From assembly GCA_021325115.1 (NCBI GenBank), contig JAJPHU010000088.1, forward strand, positions 1 through 41,867: 41,867 nucleotides of DNA, written 5' to 3'. The notes beneath the pieces were generated by a model. It was not told the origin of the DNA. It did no database searches and worked only from the letters and a program-made list of their open reading frames with translations. A program made the translations under genes and the position numbers. Positions 1-6,174 of this stretch are shown here, piece after piece. This stretch comes from Planctomycetota bacterium (GTDB lineage Bacteria; Planctomycetota; Planctomycetia; Gemmatales; Gemmataceae). Every line of letters begins with the position of its first letter. The first letter of the stretch is position 1.

Positions 1-69
1 GTGACAACTCCGATGACATTCACGCGGCAACGGCGTTCAACGACGGTTCGCGGCATGAGGGTGTTGTAA
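1..69 (+). CDS. CoA-acylating aldehyde dehydrogenase (PduP/EutE-like), C-terminal fragment
   Basis: The window opens inside a reading frame of 22 codons that ends at TAA (67-69), just before the first microcompartment shell gene. The encoded end, TFTRQRRSTTVRGMRVL, lines up with the C-terminus of the PduP/EutE family, which I recall ending TFARSRRCVLTNGFSIR. In that family the enzyme oxidises an aldehyde to the acyl-CoA with NAD inside a microcompartment. Here the substrate would be the lactaldehyde released by the downstream aldolase. The position directly before a BMC-P gene fits. Only the tail is visible, so no catalytic residue can be checked, and the identification rests on this short match plus context. 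Confidence 0.6.
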   Translation: MTTPMTFTRQRRSTTVRGMRVL

Positions 70-79
70 GGAGATGCTC

Positions 80-337
80 ATGCAAGTGGGTCGTATTGTC
101 GGTTATGCAGTTGCGACAGTGAAGCACCCTAGCTACCAGGGCTGGCGCTTACTGCTCGTGCAGATGCTCGGCACGGATGACAAACCCGATGGTGAGCCGA
201 TTCTGGCGCTGGATCGTCTTGGTGCGGGAGTCGGAGATCGTGTTATCGTGTGCAATGATGGAGCGGAGGCGCGGGCGCTGGTCGGGGCGAAGAATTCGCC
301 GGCGCGGTGGTTCGTGATGGGTTTGGCAGATCGATGA
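80..337 (+). CDS. BMC-P shell vertex protein (EutN/CcmL family), first copy
   Basis: This 85-residue protein is a bacterial microcompartment pentamer subunit, which caps the vertices of the polyhedral shell. The start MQVGRIVGYAVATVKHPSYQ and the loop LDRLGAGVGDRVIVCNDG are typical of the EutN/CcmL fold, and the length is normal for the family. I chose ATG 80 because AAGGAG (68-73) lies six bases upstream; ATG 74 is in frame but touches that ribosome site. The gene follows the aldehyde dehydrogenase by about ten bases, and its stop overlaps the next start (ATGA, 334-337), which indicates translational coupling within the operon. A second, different BMC-P gene follows, as expected for planctomycete loci that encode several pentamer paralogues. 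Confidence 0.9.
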   Translation: MQVGRIVGYAVATVKHPSYQGWRLLLVQMLGTDDKPDGEPILALDRLGAGVGDRVIVCNDGAEARALVGAKNSPARWFVMGLADR

Positions 338-789
338 ACGGCAACGGGCAAACTGGATCGGGATGGGGCTATGCCGTGGAAGGCCGGCCCTCGACAATGT
401 TGCAAATAGCCCTGCGCGCCGTTAACCGCAATGGACATTCGCCCCAATTATTGCCGGAGTGCAACGGTGAAAGTTGCGATTGGGTTCGGCGCGTGGCAGA
501 ATGTTTACAAAACGGACAATGCCAGAGAGCGATATTGTTTTGCCACGATGCCTGCCTGGCCTGCTGTATTGCCAACAAGGTACCGGGAGTGCGGGCTGCG
601 GCAGTATGGACCGTGGCCCAAGCAGAGCGAGCGCTGGAACAATTGGGTGCGAACTTGCTGGTAGTCGAGATGGCAGATCGCACATTCTTTGAGTGTAAGG
701 AAATGTTGCGCTTGTGTTGTGAGGAGGCCAATTGTCCGCCGCACGTTGCCTGCATCTTAAAGGAGTTGGATGGCCATGCGCATCGCTGA
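334..789 (+). CDS. RpiB/LacAB-like cysteine-rich protein of the microcompartment operon
   Basis: This 151-residue protein resembles ribose-5-phosphate isomerase B. The clearest match is ANKVPGVRAA (from residue 80), the RpiB segment usually written AANKVPGIRAA, and the order of surrounding segments also fits. The N-terminal DHAG segment of RpiB is not recognisable. The phosphate loop, normally CGTGIGMSI, reads CHDACLACCI at residues 70-79: the active-site-type Cys70 is kept but the glycines are lost. The protein has 13 cysteines in 151 residues. The start overlaps the BMC-P stop (ATGA), and the 3' end overlaps the next BMC-P gene by 20 bases. It could be a degenerate isomerase, a metal-binding cargo or an assembly factor. 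Its role is unknown; membership of the operon is clear. Confidence 0.7.
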   Translation: MNGNGQTGSGWGYAVEGRPSTMLQIALRAVNRNGHSPQLLPECNGESCDWVRRVAECLQNGQCQRAILFCHDACLACCIANKVPGVRAAAVWTVAQAERALEQLGANLLVVEMADRTFFECKEMLRLCCEEANCPPHVACILKELDGHAHR

Positions 790-1066
790 GATTATTGGCA
801 ATATCACCCTATCGCACGTGCACCCAAGCATGGTAGGAGCGCGTTGGCTCATTGGCGTGCCTTATAGTCTGGCTGCCTTACGTGATAATGGTGTTCCCGA
901 TGGCGAAGATGTGGTGATTTATGACAACCTCGGCGCCGGCGTTGGCGCTCGCATCGGCTTCAGCGAAGGCAGTGAAGCGGCGGCGCCTTTTTACCCAGAA
1001 AAAAAGCCCGTGGACGCCTATTGTGCGTGCATCTTGGATACAGTTGCAGTCAATGATGGAGAATGA
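770..1066 (+). CDS. BMC-P shell vertex protein (EutN/CcmL family), second copy
   Basis: This 98-residue protein is a second pentameric shell subunit. The start MRIAEIIGNITLSHVHPSM and the loop DNLGAGVGARIGFSEG match the EutN/CcmL family. It differs clearly from the first copy, with a longer middle (GVPDGEDVVIYDNLGAG) and a C-terminal segment VDAYCACILDTV, so the two probably form separate vertex types. AGGAG (761-765) precedes ATG 770 by four bases and ATG 776 by ten, so either could be the true start. The gene overlaps the RpiB-like gene by 20 bases and is followed after three bases by the aldolase. Confidence 0.88.
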   Translation: MAMRIAEIIGNITLSHVHPSMVGARWLIGVPYSLAALRDNGVPDGEDVVIYDNLGAGVGARIGFSEGSEAAAPFYPEKKPVDAYCACILDTVAVNDGE

Positions 1067-1069
1067 ACC

Positions 1070-1927
1070 GTGAATGAATATAAGTTGAAAGAACAGATCT
1101 GTGAGATTGGCCGCCGTATCTACGCCAAAGGATTCGCAGCAGCCAATGACGGCAATATTACGGTGCGTCTCAATGAACGCGAATTCCTCTGTACACCGAC
1201 GATGGTGTCCAAGGGTTTTCTTAAGCCAGAAGACATCTGCAAAGTAGACATTGAAGGCAAGCAGTTAGCCGGCACGCGGAAGCGCACCAGCGAGGTGCTA
1301 TTGCACCTGGCAATTTACAAACAGCGTCCCGATGTGATGGCGTGTGTGCATTGCCATCCGCCGCACGCCACCGCTTTCGCTGTCGCTCATGAGCCGATTC
1401 CCAAATGCGTTCTGCCCGAAGTCGAGGTGTTCCTCGGCGAAGTGCCGATTGCCGTCTACGAGACGCCCGGCGGCCAGAAATTCGCCGATACTGTTGTGCC
1501 CTTTGCCAAGGATTGCAATACGATTCTCCTGGCCAATCACGGCACCCTCACATTTGGGCCAGATCTGGAGAAAGCGTATTGGAATACGGAGATCATCGAC
1601 GCTTATTGTCGAATTCTCATTCTCGCCAAGCAACTGGGGCGTGTCAATTACTTCGATGAACAAAAGACACGCGAGCTGTTGGAATTGAAAAAACGGCTGG
1701 GTTATGACGACGTGCGCTTCCGCGATGAGAGCTGTCCAATCTGCGGCGACAGCAGCTTTGATGAATCCTACACGGATTTCGTGCCCCAGCCGCATGCTTT
1801 CCGCCGCGATTCCTGCTCGATCGCGCCTTCGCTTAACGGTCAAGCGGGCAGTGGGGGGGACATGGAAGAGTTGGTACGGACTATCACGGACCAGGTCATG
1901 GCTGCGCTGGGCAGCGCGTGCGTCTGA
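1070..1927 (+). CDS. pvmN: Class II aldolase (L-fuculose/L-rhamnulose-1-phosphate aldolase type) with targeting tail
   Basis: This 285-residue protein is a zinc-dependent aldolase of the FucA/AraD family, which splits L-fuculose- or L-rhamnulose-1-phosphate to lactaldehyde and DHAP. The metal and catalytic residues are in place: Glu75, His94 and His96 in VHCHPPHA, and His157 in LANHG. These match Glu73, His92, His94 and His155 of E. coli FucA. Past the aldolase domain there is a CPICG segment, a low-complexity linker, and an amphipathic helix (DMEELVRTITDQVMAALG) of the kind that targets cargo to the microcompartment lumen. The start is GTG 1070, because the nearby ATGs are out of frame. The symbol follows the planctomycete pvm naming and is a family-level assignment. 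Confidence 0.88.
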   Translation: MNEYKLKEQICEIGRRIYAKGFAAANDGNITVRLNEREFLCTPTMVSKGFLKPEDICKVDIEGKQLAGTRKRTSEVLLHLAIYKQRPDVMACVHCHPPHATAFAVAHEPIPKCVLPEVEVFLGEVPIAVYETPGGQKFADTVVPFAKDCNTILLANHGTLTFGPDLEKAYWNTEIIDAYCRILILAKQLGRVNYFDEQKTRELLELKKRLGYDDVRFRDESCPICGDSSFDESYTDFVPQPHAFRRDSCSIAPSLNGQAGSGGDMEELVRTITDQVMAALGSACV

Positions 1928-1963
1928 AAGACCCGCACCAGCGAGGGTGCAACGAGGCGGACG

Positions 1964-2269
1964 ATGTTTAGCTTTCGCCGAGACAAGACAGGTTTTTTTG
2001 TCACGATCATCTTGCTGACGATCGTGACCGGCACGGTGATCAGCACGTTGGTCCTCCTTATGATGGGGATCGCGCAGGGCAACTGGAAAGAACACCTGCT
2101 GAGTGTCAAATGGATCCTCGGTTCCGCGTGGGTGGCATGCATCATCACGGTGCTGATCCGGCTGAAGATTTACAAATGGCAACACGATCAGGCCCTGAAG
2201 CGTCAGAAGGCTGAAAGGGAGTCAACAGCCGACAAGCGAACGCCCGATACGTCGGGCTCGCCGGAGTAA
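1964..2269 (+). CDS. Small two-helix membrane protein of unknown function
   Basis: This 101-residue protein has two hydrophobic segments, at roughly residues 11-35 (FFVTIILLTIVTGTVISTLV) and 50-66 (WILGSAWVACIITVLIR). A charged, hydrophilic C-terminal tail rich in Lys, Glu and Arg follows. I do not recognise a family. It lies 36 bases after the aldolase on the same strand, so it is probably cotranscribed with the microcompartment genes. Why a soluble compartment operon should carry a membrane protein is unclear. Possibilities are substrate entry, membrane anchoring or simple hitch-hiking. Confidence 0.55.
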   Translation: MFSFRRDKTGFFVTIILLTIVTGTVISTLVLLMMGIAQGNWKEHLLSVKWILGSAWVACIITVLIRLKIYKWQHDQALKRQKAERESTADKRTPDTSGSPE

Positions 2270-2307
2270 ATTTTGGACAAACCGAATCAGAAAGAAGGTG
2301 GTTCATC

Positions 2308-2484
2308 ATGGCCAGCAAGAGTCTTGAAGAGCGCGTGGCCGTTCTGGAAACAGAAGTTGCATAGCTGATGAAGGAGCGGATGATCGATCAAGGGGCCAGG
2401 AAGGCTGGTTGGGAGTTGTTATCGCGCAACCATAGGGATTGTGGACAGATTACAGATTTGAGATTGGAAGTCTGGACGACATAA
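2308..2484 (+). pseudogene. Small coiled-coil gene interrupted by an in-frame TAG
   Basis: ATG 2308 is preceded by a purine-rich AAAGAAGGTGG and begins MASKSLEERVAVLETEVA, a short coiled-coil start of a type common in small planctomycete proteins. The frame then meets TAG (2362-2364) after 18 codons. Reading through gives another 40 residues (starting LMKERMIDQG) before TAA at 2482-2484. The normal ribosome site and sensible N-terminus with an early stop suggest a decayed small gene. An 18-residue peptide, or a sequencing error at the stop, is also possible. The stretch after it (2485-2538) shows no gene. Confidence 0.4.
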
Positions 2485-2538
2485 CCTTTCGATCTCTTTC
2501 GATGGGATGATCGGAACCAACAATCGGCGAGTGATACC

Positions 2539-3573
2539 ATGAAAGTCAGCATTATCGGTGGCGGCGGGTTGGTCGGCAGCATGGCCGCTTATGCTTTGCA
2601 GTGCGGCGGCATTGTCAATCATCTGTGCCTCATCGATGCCAACGCTGATGCAGCCAAAGGCCATGCCCTGGAGTTGCTGCACGGCGCGGCCCTGGCCAGC
2701 GATCAGCGCCTCAGCGCCGGCACGATGGAAGACGTGGCGACGAGTCACATCATTGTCATTACGGCCGGCCTACGCCGCAAGCCGGACGAGAGCCGGCTCG
2801 ACCTCATCAACCGCAACGTTGATCTGTTCTTGTCGTTGCTCGATCAGGTCAAAAACGCCGGGCTTAAAGACCATGCCTATCTCGTCGTTGTCAGCAATCC
2901 GGTAGACGTGTTGACATACCTGGCCGTGCAGCGTTCGGGTTTGCCGTGGCAGCGTGTCCTTGGTCTGGGCACGCAGCTGGACACGGCGCGGTTTCGCGGC
3001 TATCTCGCCAAGCGTTTGGAAGTGCCAGCGTCGCAGGTGCAGGCAATAATTCTCGGCGAGCACGGCGATAGCATGGTACCGATCTGGTCAAGCGCCACGG
3101 TGGCCGGATTGCCGCTGGAGCAATGGCCAACATTCACGCCAGCCGTGCAGCGCGAAGTATTTGAAGACACGAAAACGGCAGGAGCGCAACTCATCAAGCT
3201 CAAAGGTGGTTCGGGTTTTGCTGTCGGATTAGCGATCCGTGAAGTCGTTGAGTCTCTGGCCCGCGACAGCCGCCGTGTGCTGCCGGTCAGCAGTTTGCAA
3301 CAAGGGTTGTACGGCATCCGCGACGTGTGCCTGTCGGTGCCCACGGTAGTCGGCTGCGGTGGTGTGCGCCAGCAAATTGAGCTGCCGCTGACGCCAAAGG
3401 AACGGCTGGCGATGCAGCAGTCGGCCCGGGTACTGCGCGAGACCATCGATCAGGTCGAGGCACGCGTGGGCAAAGTACGAGTAAGCCATGCTACAGCGGC
3501 AACTCCGAAGGGCAACGCTGTTCCGCAGGGAAATGGCCGAGCGATCCCGCGAACAGCCTGGCAAAAAAAATGA
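2539..3573 (+). CDS. Lactate/malate dehydrogenase family protein
   Basis: This NAD-dependent 2-hydroxyacid dehydrogenase is an LDH/MDH fold of 344 residues. It has the Rossmann start SIIGGGGLVGS, Asp33 for NAD ribose binding (LIDANAD), the AGLRRKPDESR substrate loop (residues 76-86), Asp148, and catalytic His175 in GEHGDSMVP. Lactate dehydrogenases carry Gln at the position occupied here by Arg80 (Gln102 in LDH numbering), and malate dehydrogenases carry Arg. The preference may therefore be malate/oxaloacetate, although the following Glu is LDH-like. The last 30 or so residues (after VGKVRVSHATA) extend past the usual fold end as a basic, Gly/Pro-rich tail. Planctomycete microcompartment loci contain such a gene, probably to recycle NADH made by the aldehyde dehydrogenase. 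Confidence 0.85.
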   Translation: MKVSIIGGGGLVGSMAAYALQCGGIVNHLCLIDANADAAKGHALELLHGAALASDQRLSAGTMEDVATSHIIVITAGLRRKPDESRLDLINRNVDLFLSLLDQVKNAGLKDHAYLVVVSNPVDVLTYLAVQRSGLPWQRVLGLGTQLDTARFRGYLAKRLEVPASQVQAIILGEHGDSMVPIWSSATVAGLPLEQWPTFTPAVQREVFEDTKTAGAQLIKLKGGSGFAVGLAIREVVESLARDSRRVLPVSSLQQGLYGIRDVCLSVPTVVGCGGVRQQIELPLTPKERLAMQQSARVLRETIDQVEARVGKVRVSHATAATPKGNAVPQGNGRAIPRTAWQKK

Positions 3574-3670
3574 ACTGCCAAGACGTCGAGGATGCCAAGA
3601 AAAAGCGGAGAGGCCCCAACCTAATTTCTTCGCCTTTTCTCCTCTTGGCGTTCTCGACATCTTGGCGGTT
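3573..3670 (+). repeat. Long inverted repeat of the GCCAAG type, copy 1
   Basis: Two 28-base arms (3573-3600 and 3643-3670) are inverted copies with four mismatches, each built on a double GCCAAG core (CTTGGC in the other arm). They could fold into a long hairpin between the dehydrogenase and the next gene. A shorter relative sits at 37821-37941. The left arm overlaps the last base of the dehydrogenase stop codon. The hairpin might also terminate or process the transcript. Confidence 0.75.
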
Positions 3671-3687
3671 AATCTGGAAAAACCGTC

Positions 3688-4941
3688 ATGATTCAGAAAT
3701 CTCTTGATCTCAAGCTGGCCCGCATTCACGCTGATCCGTACGGCTCGAAGGAGTTCATCCTCGCCGACGCCAAGGACGCCGACATGGCGCTGGCCATCGG
3801 TGCTCCGGGGCGCTCGCCGGAAGCGCACAGCGGCGAATTACGCTATCGCAGCCTGGCCGAGTTCCGCGACATCATCACGCAGATTGTCGAGGCCAAGCTG
3901 GTGGATATCATGCTCATGTCTGCCAGCACCAGTGAAGTGCTGACCATCCACAAACGGTTGTTCGATAACAGCCCCGTCACGCCCGCGGTGCGCGCCAACG
4001 ATACCACCGACATTCACATCATTCGCGGTAGCAAATATCCGTCATCGCCGTCGCTGCCTTTCCGCACAGCCACCCTCGATCACATCCAGTGCGGACACAT
4101 CGATTGCAAACCGGAAGAACGCCATCTTGGCGCCAATCTCGGCCTGTACAGCATCACGTTCAACAACGACGCCGTGCTAGACCGCGCCGCTCTGGAGGAA
4201 TACAAGCAATTTCGCCTGGAAGCCGAACGTAAGGGATTCCGTCATTTTCTCGAAGTGTTCGATCCCAACCAACCGGAGGCGGTGGAGGCCAGCCAGCTGC
4301 CCGGCTTCATCAACGATGCCATCGTCCGTACGCTTGGCGGCGTCACCAGCAAGGGCCGGCCGCTCTTCCTGAAGATGGTTTATCACGGCCCCAAAGCGAT
4401 GGAGGAGCTGGTCCACTACGATCCGCACCTGATCGTCGGTATCCTCGGCGGCTCGGCCGGCACTACCTACGATGCCTTCAAGCTCTTGAGCGAAGCCAAG
4501 AAATACGGCGCCCGCGTTGCTCTCTTTGGCCGCAAAATCAATAATGCGGAAAATCAGCTCGCTTTTATCCATTTTCTGCGCCTCATCGCCGATGGCGAAA
4601 TCTGTGCAGAAGACGCAGTGAAGGCGTACCACGGTGTCTTGCAGCGTCTCGGTATCAAGCCGTATCGTTCGTTGAACGATGACATGCAGCTACAAACCAA
4701 TGTCATGAGCTATGGCGGGAATGGCGTCGTTATCAGTGTGCCGCCTAGCACCGGTGAAGCGAAAAAGAACAAAGAACCAGTCGCCACTTGTGCCTGTAAA
4801 AACACAGCCCATACAGCCTGCGGCTGCCAAAACAAACAAACGAACAAGCCGGAGGCTAACGGCACGGTCGATTTCACCAAGATGACAGCAGCGCAGAAGA
4901 TCGCCTACCACAAGGCGCGCTGGAACCGCATTCTCGGATAA
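3688..4941 (+). CDS. TIM-barrel-like protein, possible class I aldolase relative, with Cys-rich tail
   Basis: This 417-residue protein has no family I can name with confidence. The central part looks like a (beta/alpha)8 enzyme. It has a strand ending in Lys229 (FLKMVYHG), a glycine loop GILGGSAGTTYDAF (251-264) that could bind phosphate, then ARVALFGRKIN. This order recalls class I aldolases such as DhnA/LsrF, in which a strand lysine forms the Schiff base, but the match is by pattern only. A hydrophilic tail has four cysteines and a histidine (TCACKNTAHTACGC, 367-380) that could bind metal, then a basic end KARWNRILG. It follows the dehydrogenase on the same strand, so a role in sugar-phosphate metabolism is a fair guess. 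Confidence 0.6.
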   Translation: MIQKSLDLKLARIHADPYGSKEFILADAKDADMALAIGAPGRSPEAHSGELRYRSLAEFRDIITQIVEAKLVDIMLMSASTSEVLTIHKRLFDNSPVTPAVRANDTTDIHIIRGSKYPSSPSLPFRTATLDHIQCGHIDCKPEERHLGANLGLYSITFNNDAVLDRAALEEYKQFRLEAERKGFRHFLEVFDPNQPEAVEASQLPGFINDAIVRTLGGVTSKGRPLFLKMVYHGPKAMEELVHYDPHLIVGILGGSAGTTYDAFKLLSEAKKYGARVALFGRKINNAENQLAFIHFLRLIADGEICAEDAVKAYHGVLQRLGIKPYRSLNDDMQLQTNVMSYGGNGVVISVPPSTGEAKKNKEPVATCACKNTAHTACGCQNKQTNKPEANGTVDFTKMTAAQKIAYHKARWNRILG

Positions 4942-4948
4942 AACATTC

Positions 4949-5479
4949 ATGAATCTTCTCGATGAAATCTCGACACCGCATTTGCTCCTTCGTCGTCTGA
5001 CGGCGGATGACCTCGACGACCTGACACGCATGCACCTCGACCCGCGCGTCATGGCCACACTCGGCGGCATCCGTTCACTGGACGAGACGCGCACCTGGCT
5101 CGCTCAAAAGCTGGAACATTGGCGACAATATGGATTTGGTTTGTGGCTTGCGCGCGAGCGAGAGACGGAGCAGTTCGCCGGACGTGGAGGATTGCAGCAC
5201 GTCGCCATCGACGGCCGCGACGAGATCGAAGTGGGCTACAGTTTTCTCCCGGATTTCTGGGGATGCGGCCTGGCAACGGAGCTGGCCCGCGCCAGCATCC
5301 GCATCGCCTTCACTGTGTTGAATTTGCCAGAGATCGTCTGTTTCACGCTAACGACCAATCGCGCCTCACAGCGCGTCATGCAGAAAGCCGGTTTCCGGTA
5401 CGAGCGTGATTTTCTCTACCAGAACCTGCCGCACGTTCTCTATCGTCTTCGCCGTACCGACGTTGCCGCCGCCGATTAG
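4949..5479 (+). CDS. GNAT-family N-acetyltransferase (RimJ/RimL-like)
   Basis: This 176-residue protein belongs to the GNAT superfamily, in the group that acetylates protein N-termini or small amines with acetyl-CoA. It starts TPHLLLRRLTADDLDDL, carries EVGYSFLPDFWGCGLATEL where the acetyl-CoA pyrophosphate loop sits, and ends with the typical TTNRASQRVMQKAGFRYE segment. The length is normal. It begins seven bases after the preceding gene and may be read with it. Its end overlaps the end of the opposing DoxX-like gene by four bases. The substrate cannot be told from the sequence. Confidence 0.85.
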   Translation: MNLLDEISTPHLLLRRLTADDLDDLTRMHLDPRVMATLGGIRSLDETRTWLAQKLEHWRQYGFGLWLARERETEQFAGRGGLQHVAIDGRDEIEVGYSFLPDFWGCGLATELARASIRIAFTVLNLPEIVCFTLTTNRASQRVMQKAGFRYERDFLYQNLPHVLYRLRRTDVAAAD

Positions 5480-5964
5480 ATTGAGCGTGCCTCTTCGCCA
5501 GCAACGATGGTGTTACCTTTGGCACCCCCACACGCTCGGCCGAACAAAAAAGCATCAAGCGACAATTTCCCTGGTCCCTGCAAGAGGAACAGAATTGCCG
5601 CGGCCAAATAAACGGCGGCCAACTCGTAGGACGGCTGCCCCGGCGCGGTAGCGACGAAAGCATGCCCCATGCGCAGATGTACCATGCCGAGGGCCGTGGC
5701 CATCGTGCAAGCAATGCCCAGCGCCGCCAACAGCGTCAACAGTCCCAAAATCAGGGCCGCACCACCGCCGAACTCCGCTATTGCCGCCGCTGCCTGCAAC
5801 GCTGGCGGTACCTCGGAACCGCCCCGCGTCTCCATCCAGTGCAGCGGATTTTGGATCTTCGGCCAACCATGGAACATAAATGCTGCGCCCATCACTACGC
5901 GCAGCAGCAAAAGGCCGATCGAGCCTCGGCAACTGACTGCGCCCGGATATAACACTGCTCGCAT
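5476..5964 (-). CDS. DoxX-family membrane protein
   Basis: This 162-residue protein has about four hydrophobic helices: LLLLRVVMGAAFMFHGWPKI, then AAAAIAEFGGGAALILGLLT, AALGIACTMATALGMVHL, and ELAAVYLAAAILFLLQG. This layout and the GxxFMFHGWPKI start are typical of DoxX/DoxD-like proteins of the inner membrane, whose biochemical role is poorly defined and is often linked to redox or sulphur chemistry. The start at 5964 is favoured by AAGGAG a few bases upstream; a start 13 codons earlier has no ribosome site. It faces the GNAT gene tail to tail. Confidence 0.8.
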   Translation of the reverse strand: MRAVLYPGAVSCRGSIGLLLLRVVMGAAFMFHGWPKIQNPLHWMETRGGSEVPPALQAAAAIAEFGGGAALILGLLTLLAALGIACTMATALGMVHLRMGHAFVATAPGQPSYELAAVYLAAAILFLLQGPGKLSLDAFLFGRACGGAKGNTIVAGEEARSI

Positions 5965-6073
5965 CGCTTTCTCCTTAGATCGCAAGGGATCTCTGGCCAT
6001 CAACCATCAATATACACATTGCGCCACGTATCCGGTCAATAGAATCACGAACCGAGGAGTGCAGACAGCAAAA

Positions 6074-6111
6074 ACGGGAGGGGCGCGAAGTAAACTTCGC
6101 GCCCCTCCCGT
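6074..6111 (-). terminator. Intrinsic terminator downstream of the LEDR protein gene
   Basis: Perfect 18-base GC-rich arms (6074-6091 and 6094-6111) are separated by two bases. On the minus strand they are followed by a T-tract (CCCGTTTTT). It lies about 60 bases past the stop of the 6175-7611 gene and before the DoxX-like gene. Confidence 0.8.
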
Positions 6112-6174
6112 CAAAAGCGAGAGCGTGCTCCGTCAGCGGAGCCTGTCTCAGGTCGTTTTCATCAGCTGGCAACA

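Noticed and set aside
1298..2185. Minus-strand open frame of 295 codons opposite the aldolase and small membrane protein
   Set aside because: The plus strand carries well-recognised genes with ribosome sites; the antisense frame has no family resemblance.
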